Positions 53,746 to 64,000 of a stretch of DNA of 64,000 bases are shown here, one piece after another. This DNA comes from CAWCXF01 sp963799455 (GTDB taxonomy: Bacteria > Pseudomonadota > Alphaproteobacteria > Rhodobacterales > Rhodobacteraceae), in the NCBI GenBank assembly GCA_963799455.1, contig CAWCXF010000007.1:1054001-1118000 (forward strand), read 5' to 3'. Both the position numbers and the translations under genes were made by a program. Each line of letters begins with the position of its first letter. Position 1 is the first letter of the stretch. The notes below the pieces were generated by a model. It searched no databases and was not told the origin of the DNA. It saw only the letters and a program-made list of their open reading frames with translations.

Positions 53746-54234
53746 ATGCCCGACGCCGACTCCGAGGTCGATCCCATCGACATCACCCAGCACATCGCCG
53801 AGGCGCATGACTGGGAGTTCGACCGCATCGGCGACGACCAGATCGCGCTCTCGGTCGAGGGGCGCTGGCGCTCCTACCAGGTGACGCTGGCCGCCTCGGA
53901 CCACGACGAGACGCTGCGGCTGGTCGCCACCTTCGACCTCGATCCGGGCGCGGAGCGCGTCGCGCCCGTCCTGGAGCTGATCAACCTCGTCAACGACGCC
54001 TGCTGGGCCGGCGCGTTCTCCTGGTGGGCGGACGAGCGGATGATGGTGTGGCGCTACGGGCTGGTGCTCGCGGGCGACCAGCAGGCGGCGCCCGAGCAGA
54101 TCGACGCGATGATCGCGGCCGCGGTCGGAGCCTGCGAGCGCTTCTACCCTGCCTTCCAGCTCGCAGGCTGCGGCGACGCGGAGCCCGCCGAGGCCCTGCG
54201 CGTCGCCATCGCCGAGGCCTACGGGCGGGCGTAG
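53746..54234 (+). CDS. YbjN domain-containing protein
   Basis: A 162-residue cytoplasmic protein with a YbjN domain. Its features are HIAEAHDWEFDRIGDDQIALSVEGRWRSYQVTLAAS, then VAPVLELINLVNDACWAGAFSWWADERMMVWRYGLVL and a final helical segment. YbjN proteins are linked to stress and motility regulation, but no activity is known. ATG 53746 is preferred; an upstream in-frame start adds 45 poorly conserved residues. Confidence 0.88.
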   Translation: MPDADSEVDPIDITQHIAEAHDWEFDRIGDDQIALSVEGRWRSYQVTLAASDHDETLRLVATFDLDPGAERVAPVLELINLVNDACWAGAFSWWADERMMVWRYGLVLAGDQQAAPEQIDAMIAAAVGACERFYPAFQLAGCGDAEPAEALRVAIAEAYGRA

Positions 54235-54290
54235 CGCGGAGCCGGCGCCGCTCTTCGCGTGGCGCGCGCCGCCGCCGCCCGGAAGGGGTC

Positions 54291-54451
54291 GAGACTGTTG
54301 AAAAGCTCCCTGCCGATGCTCAGCAGGAGCAAAATCGCCAACTCGGGCAGATTGGCGCCTGCGTAAGCTACTGACTTCTCGCGGCCAGTTGAGCCCTCCC
54401 ATTGGTCGCGTCGGGATCTCAGGGCGTTTGAATGCATTTTTCAACAGCCTC
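54291..54451. mobile_element. 161-bp MITE-like element
   Basis: The ends gagactgttgaaaa (54291) and, inverted, gaggctgttgaaaa (from 54451) match in 13 of 14 bases. A direct repeat ggtc flanks them (54287-54290 and 54452-54455). The interior is AT-richer than the surroundings and encodes nothing, as in a miniature inverted-repeat element mobilised by a transposase in trans. The ends resemble those of some IS1182/IS5-type elements. No full copy is in the window. Confidence 0.7.
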
Positions 54452-54634
54452 GGTCGGATCCGGCTCGCCCTTTGCGGAGGCCCCGTGGGCCGGGCCGGCC
54501 GTCATCGGCGGGTCGAGGCGAGGGCCGCGTCGGCCATGGCTCGCGGTCGCCCTCCGCTCCGGAAGACGGCCCCGCCAGCCTCCCGCTTGCCTTCCGCCGC
54601 ACCTCGGGCGAGCATCCCTCCGATGGAGGCCCGC

Positions 54635-55468
54635 ATGGACACATCCCCGATGGACGGTGCCGAACCGATGGCCGAGGTCGCCCGCCGCGGCCTCGTGCTC
54701 TTGGGCTGCGGCAGGATGGGCTCGGCGATGCTGCGGGGCTGGCTCGCGGGCGGCCTGCCCGCGGGCGCCGTCCACGCCATCGACCCCGCGCCGCCCGGCT
54801 GGCTCGAGGGGCTCGGCCTCGCGCCCGAGCCGCCCGGGGCGCCGGCGGTGGCCGTGATCGCCGTCAAGCCGCAGATGATGGACGAGGCGCTGCCCGTCCT
54901 GCGCCCCTATGGCGGCGGGTCCACCCTGGTCCTGTCGGTCGCCGCCGGCACGCCGGTCGCTGCGATCGAGGCGGCGTTGGGCGCGGGCACGCCGGTGGTG
55001 CGCGCGATGCCCAACACGCCCGCCGCCATCGGCCGCGGGATCGCGGCGCTCGTGGGCAACGGGGCCGCGGGCGAGGACGGGCTCGTCCTGGCCGAGGCGC
55101 TGCTCGCCGCGGTGGGCCGGACCCTGCGGCTCGACGACGAGGCGCAGATCGACGCGGTGACGGCCCTGTCGGGGTCTGGGCCGGCCTACGTCTTCCACCT
55201 GATCGAGGCGCTCACGCAGGCGGGCGTCGCAGAGGGCCTGCCCGAGGATCTCGCCACGCGGCTCGCCACCGCCACCGTGGCCGGCGCCGGCGCGCTCGCC
55301 GAAGGTTCAGACCGTTCGGCCGAGGAACTCCGCGTGGACGTGACCTCGCCCAAGGGCACCACCGAGGCGGCGCTCGCGGTCCTGATGGACCCGCGGGACG
55401 GCCTTCGGCCGCTGATGCGCCGGGCCGTGGCCGCCGCCGCCGCGCGCTCGCGCGAGCTGCGCTCGTGA
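54635..55468 (+). CDS. proC: Pyrroline-5-carboxylate reductase
   Basis: A 277-residue ProC. The Rossmann motif LLGCGRMGSAMLRGWL is near residue 20, then AVKPQMMDEAL, VVRAMPNTPAAIGRG and the C-terminal signature TALSGSGPAYVFHLIEAL. It reduces P5C to proline with NAD(P)H. ATG 54635 has GGAGG five bases upstream; ATG 54623 and 54650 are alternatives. It is coupled to the CsaA-like gene by GTGA. Confidence 0.94.
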   Translation: MDTSPMDGAEPMAEVARRGLVLLGCGRMGSAMLRGWLAGGLPAGAVHAIDPAPPGWLEGLGLAPEPPGAPAVAVIAVKPQMMDEALPVLRPYGGGSTLVLSVAAGTPVAAIEAALGAGTPVVRAMPNTPAAIGRGIAALVGNGAAGEDGLVLAEALLAAVGRTLRLDDEAQIDAVTALSGSGPAYVFHLIEALTQAGVAEGLPEDLATRLATATVAGAGALAEGSDRSAEELRVDVTSPKGTTEAALAVLMDPRDGLRPLMRRAVAAAAARSRELRS

Positions 55469-55797
55469 TCGCCATCGACGACTTCACGGCCGTGGAGGTG
55501 CGCGTGGGCCGGATCGTCCGGGCCGAGCCCTTCCCCGAGGCGCGCCGCCCGGCGCTCAAGCTCTGGGTCGATCTCGGCCCCGGGATCGGCGAGCGGCGCT
55601 CGTCGGCGCAGATCGCGGCGCGCTACGACCCCGCGACGCTGCCGGGCCGGCTGGTGCTCGCCGTCGTCAACCTGCCGCCGCGCCGGATCGGGCCGTTCAC
55701 GTCGGAGGTGCTGGTGCTCGGCGTGCCGGACGAGGGCGGCGAGGTGGTGCTGGTCGCGCCCGACGCGGACGTGCCCGTGGGCGCGAGGCTCTACTGA
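55465..55797 (+). CDS. tRNA-binding domain protein, CsaA-like
   Basis: A 110-residue OB-fold protein. It has VEVRVGRIVRAEPFPEARRPALKLWVDLGPGIG and LVLAVVNLPPRRIGPFTSEVLVLG, the EMAP/CsaA-type tRNA-binding domain. CsaA is a dimeric tRNA-binding or chaperone-like protein. The GTG start overlaps the proC stop and its own stop overlaps the next start (TGATG). Confidence 0.88.
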   Translation: MIAIDDFTAVEVRVGRIVRAEPFPEARRPALKLWVDLGPGIGERRSSAQIAARYDPATLPGRLVLAVVNLPPRRIGPFTSEVLVLGVPDEGGEVVLVAPDADVPVGARLY

Positions 55798-56732
55798 TGC
55801 GCGTGCTGCTCACCCGCGACTTCCCCGGCGAGGTCGCTGCCGCCTGCCGCGAGCGCTTCGACGCCACGCTGCGCGAGGGGCCCCTGAGCGCCTCCGACGC
55901 CGCCGCGGCGCTCGGCGAGCACGACGCGATCCTGACCACGCTCGGCGACGACTGGTCCGAGGCGGCCTTCGTGGACGCCCCGCGCTGCCGGATCCTCGCC
56001 AATTTCGGCGTCGGGCACGACCACATCGACCTCGATGCCGCCACGCGCGCGGGCGTGATGGTCACCAACACCCCGGGCCCCACCACCGAGCCCACGGCCG
56101 ACGTGGCCCTGATGCTGATCCTGATGACCGCGCGCCGCGCGGGCGCGGGCGAGCGGCTGGTGCGCCGGGGCGGCTGGACCGGCTGGGGGCCGGGCGGCGC
56201 GCGCATGGGGATGCACCTGGGCGGCCGCACGCTCGGCATCGTCGGCATGGGGCGCATCGGCCAGGCCGTCGCCCGCCGCGCCCGCGCCATCGGCATGGAG
56301 GTCGTGTTCCACAACCGCTCGCCGAAGGACGTGGACGGCGCGCGCCAGCTCGGGACGCTCCACGAGGTCATGGCGGACTCGGACGTGGTGGCGATCTGCG
56401 TGCCGGGCTCGCCCTCGTCGCGCGGCATGATCGACGCGGCGGCCCTCGCGGCGATGCGGCCGCACGCGCATCTCGTCAACGTCAGCCGCGGCGACGTGGT
56501 GGACGAGGCCGCCCTGGTCGCGGCGCTCGAGGGGGGCCGCATCGCCGGCGCCGGCCTCGACGTCTATGCGGACGAGCCCCACGTGCCCGAGGGGCTGATG
56601 CGGGAGGACACGGTGCTGCTGCCCCACATCGGCACCGCGGACCCTGAGGTGCGCGCGGCCATGGGGATGACGGCCTACCAGAACCTCGTCGCGGTCGCCG
56701 AGGGGCGCGAGCCGCCGGATCGGGTCGCCTGA
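55797..56732 (+). CDS. D-2-hydroxyacid dehydrogenase (glyoxylate/hydroxypyruvate reductase type)
   Basis: A 311-residue D-isomer-specific dehydrogenase. It has NFGVGHDHIDLDAATRAGV, TEPTADVAL, the NAD motif GMGRIG, and catalytic Arg (NVSRGD), Glu (ADEPHVP) and His (LLPHIGTA). It is close to glycerate/glyoxylate dehydrogenases. It forms the third gene of the proC-csaA unit with a one-base overlap. Confidence 0.9.
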   Translation: MRVLLTRDFPGEVAAACRERFDATLREGPLSASDAAAALGEHDAILTTLGDDWSEAAFVDAPRCRILANFGVGHDHIDLDAATRAGVMVTNTPGPTTEPTADVALMLILMTARRAGAGERLVRRGGWTGWGPGGARMGMHLGGRTLGIVGMGRIGQAVARRARAIGMEVVFHNRSPKDVDGARQLGTLHEVMADSDVVAICVPGSPSSRGMIDAAALAAMRPHAHLVNVSRGDVVDEAALVAALEGGRIAGAGLDVYADEPHVPEGLMREDTVLLPHIGTADPEVRAAMGMTAYQNLVAVAEGREPPDRVA

Positions 56733-56741
56733 ACAGAGCCG

Positions 56742-56772
56742 GGGGGCATGCATGCCCCCGGACCCCCGCTAA
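56742..56772. repeat. GC-rich palindromic repeat between convergent genes, second copy
   Basis: gggggcatgcatgccccc (56742-56759) is a perfect 18-bp palindrome, followed by ggacccccgc. The tail tgcccccggacccccg is shared with the purE/purK copy. It lies between two convergent stops and could end transcription both ways, although no T-run is present. Confidence 0.7.
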
Positions 56773-57371
56773 CGATTCGAGGGGGGCTCACCGCGCATGT
56801 CCAGGGCGCCGATGCACTTCACGGTCGTGGCTTGGGGGCCCATGGCGTTGTCGGGCTGCTCGATCAGGGCCATCTCGACGGGCTGGCCCTTCTCCAGATC
56901 CTCGTGCTTGCAGCCCACCACGGCGTTGCGGTGGAAGTAGATCTCGCGCCCGTCCACCGCCTCGATGAAGCCGTATTCGGGGAAGGTCCGCAGCACCCGG
57001 CCCTGGGGGGGCGCGTTCGCCGCCTGGCCGGCCGCATCCTTGCCGCGCCCGCGCAGCTTCTTGCCGTGCGCATCGAGCTGGCGCTCCATCGCGTCGAAGG
57101 CGTCGCGCACCGTCCGGTAGGCGTCGTAGTGCCCCTTGTCGTCGCCCGGATCCTGGCTCACCACCAGCTCCTGCCCCGGCACCCGCGTCTCGATGCGCAC
57201 ATGGTAGGCCTTGGCGCCGGCCTGGCTCTTGCGCGCGACCTCCACCGCGACGCGCACCGAGTTGATGCGGTCGAAGTAGCGGTGGAGCTTGTCGGCGCGC
57301 TCGCGCACGAGGCTCTCCAGCGCCTCCGAGCTCTCCATGTTGGGGAAGGCGATCTCGAGCGGCGTGTCCAT
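56769..57371 (-). CDS. Ribosome hibernation factor (HPF/RaiA) fused to a cold-shock-like domain
   Basis: A 200-residue protein. Residues 1 to about 115 form the HPF/RaiA fold (IAFPNMESSEALESLVRERADKLHRYFDRI, then the VRIETRVPG and DAYRTVRDAFDAMERQL strands and helix). After a linker, residues about 140-195 resemble a cold-shock domain (GRVLRTFPEYGFIEAVDGREIYFHRNAVV). It should bind ribosomes in stationary phase or under stress. GAGGAGG precedes ATG 57371. Confidence 0.87.
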   Translation of the reverse strand: MDTPLEIAFPNMESSEALESLVRERADKLHRYFDRINSVRVAVEVARKSQAGAKAYHVRIETRVPGQELVVSQDPGDDKGHYDAYRTVRDAFDAMERQLDAHGKKLRGRGKDAAGQAANAPPQGRVLRTFPEYGFIEAVDGREIYFHRNAVVGCKHEDLEKGQPVEMALIEQPDNAMGPQATTVKCIGALDMRGEPPSNR

Positions 57372-57672
57372 GGGCACCTCCTCATGCTGCGGTCGGCCTC
57401 GGGCCGCGTCCACTTTCTCCGCGACCCGGCCTGACAGCAAGCTCTTGTGAGACGGAGACTTTCAACCGTAGCCCGAAAAGTGTCGAAGGACTCGACCGGA
57501 AGCCCCGCCCCCGAGGAGTCCTCGGCGGCGCAACGACGCCGGGGGGCCAGGCGTTCCCAGAGGGTTCATTCGACCGCCGCCGCTCGATGCATGCAGCCCT
57601 TCCGAGACGGCGACTGGACAGGAACTCGTCCAACTTGCGGACGACGCGGCGAGCCTCCTCGTCCATCGGCCC

Positions 57673-61030
<3,358 letters not shown>

Positions 61031-61418
61031 GGGGTCTCTCGCGGTGGGGGCGGGGGAGCGGGGCGGGCGCCTTCATAGTGACGGGGCAGGGCGGCGCAAG
61101 CGGGCGGCCCGGCGGCCGGCCGGCTCCCCCGGGGACGGGCCCCGACATGGGGTCGAGGAGCCCCGACCCCTCGCCGCGCGCCCTGCTCGCCCCCGGGAAG
61201 CGGTCGGCCGCGCCCGCGGGCCCGGTGGGGGACCAGGGGGCGGCATCCGCAGCCCTCGCGCCGCCCCCCCCATCCTCGCGCGCCGCGCGGGCCCCCGGGG
61301 CGATGGTCGTCGCTCGCCGAGGCCGGGGCCCCCGCGCGCCGAAGCGGCCGGCCGATCGGCGGGCGCGCCCGTCGCGGCGTCCCTCGACCCGACCGGCCTG
61401 CGGCATAGCTGCGCCGCC
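61031..61418. other. Gene-free divergent spacer upstream of carB
   Basis: 388 bp between carB and the CPBP-protease gene. A hairpin ggggtcg / cgacccc lies at 61149-61170. Otherwise I see GC-rich sequence without a supported gene, and the frames across it are shadows. Confidence 0.5.
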
Positions 61419-62054
61419 ATGGCCGCCGCCTCCGTCATCCGCCTCAGAGCCGAGCTCGCGGCGCTCTACGTCGCGGCACCGCTGGCCGCCGGCCTGGGGG
61501 CGCCGCCGCGGCTGCTGGCCGTGGTGGCCTCGGCCGTGGGCCTGGCGCTCCTGCACGCGACCCCCGGCTTCCGATGGCGCGAGCTGGCGGCGGGCTGGTC
61601 GCGCGTCGCCTGGGGCCGCGTCGCGGCGCTGGCCTGCGCCACCGCCGTCGTGGGGCTCGCCCTGGTCCTCGCGCTGCGGCCGGAGGCGCTCTTCGAGCCG
61701 GGGCGCTCGCGGCCCCGGCTCCTCGTGGCGATCGTCGTGCTCTATCCGCCGCTCTCGGCGCTGCCGCAGGAGGTGCTGTTCCGCGCGCTGTTCTTCCGCC
61801 TCTACGGCCCGGTCCTGCCGCGGGGCGTCGCCGCGCAGGTCGTGCTCAACGCCGCGCTGTTCGCCCTCGCCCATCTGGCCTACCGGTCCTGGGTCGTGGC
61901 GGGGTTGGCCTTCGCGGGCGGGCTCGCCTTCGCCCATGCCCACCGCGTGCGAGGCCGTTTCGCCGAGGCCGTCGCGCTGCACGCCGCCGCGGGCGTCGCG
62001 CTCTTCGCGCTGGGCCTCGGCGCGTGGTTCCTCCTCGGCGAGGCCCGGCCCTGA
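61419..62054 (+). CDS. CPBP-family intramembrane metalloprotease
   Basis: A 211-residue polytopic protein with a CPBP/CAAX (Abi) domain. The motif is LPQEVLFRALFF near residue 112, where the first Glu of the usual EExxxR is Gln, followed by LFALAHLAY with the first His, and a late His in VALHAAAG that may fill the next position. Family members cleave peptides or proteins within the membrane, some in bacteriocin immunity. Loss of the first Glu may weaken catalysis. No partner gene is evident. Confidence 0.78.
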   Translation: MAAASVIRLRAELAALYVAAPLAAGLGAPPRLLAVVASAVGLALLHATPGFRWRELAAGWSRVAWGRVAALACATAVVGLALVLALRPEALFEPGRSRPRLLVAIVVLYPPLSALPQEVLFRALFFRLYGPVLPRGVAAQVVLNAALFALAHLAYRSWVVAGLAFAGGLAFAHAHRVRGRFAEAVALHAAAGVALFALGLGAWFLLGEARP

Positions 62055-62094
62055 GCCCGAGCGGCCCCTTCGGCCCCGGCCTCTCCACCCGAGC

Positions 62095-63330
62095 TTATTC
62101 GGCCGCCTGCGCGGGGGCCTCGGCCGGCGCCCCGTGGAGGTAGGCGCGGGTCGCGGGGACCACGTCCTTGCGCCGCGCGAGCTGGAGCTGGTAGACCACC
62201 TGCCGGGCGTGGCGGAAGCTCATCTCGCAGCCCGCGAGGTACCAGCGCCACATCCGCACGAAGCGCGCGTCGAAGAGCGCCTCCGCCTCGCTCGCGCGCG
62301 CCACGAAGCGGTCGTGCCAGTGCCGCAGCGTCTCGGCGTAGTGGAGCCGCCAGACCTCGACGTCGCAGGGCTCGATCCTGAGCGCCTCGATGGCGCGCAT
62401 CAGCTCCGACAACGCCGGGGTGTAGCCGCCGGGGAAGATCCACTTCTGGAGCCAGGGGCTCGTGGCGCCCGGGGGCGCGGCGCGCCCGATGGTGTGGATC
62501 AGCGCCACGCCGCCCTCCGCGAGCCGGTCTCGCACCGTGCGGAAGTAGGTGCCGTAATTGGGCGCCCCGACATGCTCCAGCATCCCCACCGAGACGATCC
62601 GGTCGAAGGTCTCCTCGACCGCGCGGTAGTCCTGGAGGCGGAACTCGACCCGTCCCGCGAGCCCCTCGGCCTCGGCCCTCCTGCGCGCGTGGGCGAGCTG
62701 CTCCTCGCTCAGCGTGATGCCGACCACCCGCGCGCCATGCTCGCGCGCGAGCGTGAGCGCGAGCCCGCCCCAGCCGCAGCCGATGTCGAGCACGCGCATG
62801 TCGGGCTCCAGCAGGAGCTTGCGGGCGATGTGGGCCTTCTTGGCCTCCTGCGCCTCGTCGAGCGTCATGTCGGGCCGCTCGAAATAGGCGCAGGAATACT
62901 GCCGGTCGGCGTCGAGGAAGAGGTCGTAGAGCGCGGGCGACAGGTCGTAGTGATGCGCCACGTTGGCCCGCGCGCGCTTGGGGCCGCCCGCCTGCGCCGC
63001 GCGCTTCCTGAGCTTCGACACGCCCTGGTAGAAGCGCAGCGCCGGCACGTCGCGGGTGTCGGCCGTGGCGCGGTTGGCGTGCACCATGAAGCCGCGCAGG
63101 TCGTCGTCCGCGATCGTCATCGTGCCGTCCATGTAGGCCTCGCCCATCGCCAGGTCGGCGTTGACGAGGATCCGGCGCGGCAGGCTCGGGTCGTGCAGCG
63201 CGATGGCGACGGGGGCCTCGCCCGGCCCGCCCGGCCCGTAGCCGCGCGTCTCGCCGTCGGGGTAGGTCACGTCGAGCCGGCCTTGCTTGACCGCCCGACG
63301 CAGGGTGTCGTGCAACAAATGCTTATACAT
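62095..63330 (-). CDS. cfa: Cyclopropane-fatty-acyl-phospholipid synthase family protein
   Basis: A 411-residue SAM-dependent methyltransferase of the CFA synthase family. It has an N-terminal lipid-binding region, NVAHHYDLSPALYDLFLD, DRQYSCAYFE, the SAM motif VLDIGCGWGGLAL, SVGMLEHVG and a C-terminal WRWYLAGCEMSFRHARQVVYQLQLA. It methylates unsaturated acyl chains of phospholipids. ATG 63330 (MYKHLLH) is preferred to a frame extension of six residues. Confidence 0.9.
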   Translation of the reverse strand: MYKHLLHDTLRRAVKQGRLDVTYPDGETRGYGPGGPGEAPVAIALHDPSLPRRILVNADLAMGEAYMDGTMTIADDDLRGFMVHANRATADTRDVPALRFYQGVSKLRKRAAQAGGPKRARANVAHHYDLSPALYDLFLDADRQYSCAYFERPDMTLDEAQEAKKAHIARKLLLEPDMRVLDIGCGWGGLALTLAREHGARVVGITLSEEQLAHARRRAEAEGLAGRVEFRLQDYRAVEETFDRIVSVGMLEHVGAPNYGTYFRTVRDRLAEGGVALIHTIGRAAPPGATSPWLQKWIFPGGYTPALSELMRAIEALRIEPCDVEVWRLHYAETLRHWHDRFVARASEAEALFDARFVRMWRWYLAGCEMSFRHARQVVYQLQLARRKDVVPATRAYLHGAPAEAPAQAAE

Positions 63331-63486
63331 GGTGCACCATGGGGTCACTCGTCCGTTCGGGCGAAACGGCGCGACCCCCGCAGAAGGTTCCCTGCGACGT
63401 TAACACTCACCCCTGGGAGGGCCGTCGCTTGACTTCCCCCCGGTCGCGCGGCAGCCCCCGCGCGACCCGCCGCCAGGGAGAGGCCC

Positions 63487-64000
63487 ATGCACCGCTACCG
63501 CACCCGCACCTGCGCGGATTCTCCGAGCCTCGGACGTGGGCGAGGCCGTGCGGCTCGCGGGCTGGGTCCACCGGGTGCGCGACCATGGCGGCGTGCTCTT
63601 CATCGACCTGCGCGACCACTACGGCACGACGCAGCTCCTCGCGGACTCCGACAGCCCCGCCTTCGAGGCACTCGAGCGAGTGCGCGCGGAGTGGTGCATC
63701 CGGGTGGACGGGGAGGTGAAGGCGCGCGATCCGTCCCTCGTCAACCCGCGCATCCCCACGGGCGAGGTCGAGGTCTTCGTGCGCGAGCTGGAGGTGCTGG
63801 GGCCTGCCGAGGATCTGCCCCTGCCGGTGTTCGGCGATCAGGACTACCCGGAGGAGACGCGGCTGCGCTACCGCTACCTCGACCTGCGCCGCGAGGGGCT
63901 GCACGCCAACATGACGCTGCGCTCGGACGTGGTGCGAAGCGTGCGCGAGCGCATGTGGGGGGCGGGCTTCCGCGAGTACCAGACGCCGATCATCACGGCG
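63487..64000 (+). pseudogene. aspS: Aspartyl-tRNA synthetase, 5' part, with an early frameshift (continues past window)
   Basis: ATG 63487 begins HRYRTRTCAD as in AspRS. One extra T at 63519-63520 then shifts the frame; skipping it gives LRASDVGEAVRLAGWVHRVRDHGGVLFIDLRDHYG and the whole OB-fold anticodon domain, then the class II motif 1 region to ITA at the window end. The gene is essential, so a one-base insertion in the consensus is more likely than a true mutation. GGGAG precedes the ATG. The 156-bp spacer to the divergent cfa gene holds its promoter. Confidence 0.88.

Noticed and set aside
57382..57666. Small minus-strand frame upstream of hpf
   Set aside because: It overlaps the hpf leader, shows mixed codon use and has no family match; its first codons look protein-like but support is too weak.

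Overview
The window is very GC-rich (roughly 70% or more outside one island), with densely packed genes and many 1-bp or 4-bp start/stop overlaps. Gene content and order point to an alphaproteobacterium, most likely of the Rhodobacterales: TRAP transporters, Hsp20 followed by DUF1150, purE-purK, a fused Sat-CysC enzyme, trxB divergent from an Lrp regulator, and CIRCE-groES-groEL. No rRNA, tRNA or CRISPR array was recognised.

Layout. (1) 1-3.9 kb, metal homeostasis: a partial MerR regulator, a ZIP importer and a frameshifted Zn/Cd P-type ATPase with a MerR-type promoter. (2) 4-6.5 kb: a secreted tannase-family esterase and an EamA exporter. (3) 6.8-22.8 kb: one long run of minus-strand genes for acid-sugar catabolism. 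It holds a UxaA-type dehydratase, an enolase-superfamily dehydratase, a TRAP transporter (dctM, dctQ, dctP), a hydroxyacid dehydrogenase, the whole tetronate pathway (otnI, otnC, otnK, ltnD), uronate-dehydrogenase-like and DenD-like dehydrogenases, a second orphan dctP, a KdgK-type kinase and a LysE exporter. A GarR-type reductase is divergent at 23.0 kb. (4) 24.0-28.7 kb, a foreign AT-richer island: an orphan ParD-type antitoxin and an unrecognised gene split by a nested insertion, in which an IS66 element lies inside the transposase of an IS903-type IS5-family element. Both elements have clear target-site duplications. (5) 28.7-31.9 kb: a Tat-exported SMP-30 lactonase divergent from an IlvD/Edd sugar-acid dehydratase, probably part of the same catabolic theme. 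(6) 31.9-64 kb, core genome: ltaE, ycgN-like, ribF, maoC (frameshifted), HAD hydrolase, ppaC, TraB/GumN, groESL, purEK, hsp20, sat-cysC, trxB, lrp, pgeF, midA-like, lgt, ubiK, ybjN, proC, csaA-like, a hydroxyacid dehydrogenase, hpf, carB (frameshifted), CPBP protease, cfa and the 5' end of aspS (frameshifted).

How the genes work together. Lactonase, dehydratases, dehydrogenases and kinases around two TRAP binding proteins could take uronates, aldonates and four-carbon tetronates to DHAP and 2-keto-3-deoxygluconate-6-phosphate. The four tetronate enzymes form a translationally coupled block.

Caution on sequence quality. Four genes carry small frameshifts, two of them normally essential (carB, aspS). 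Several may be consensus errors rather than biology. Short GC-rich tandem arrays of 12-18 bp recur and make several long spurious reading frames.
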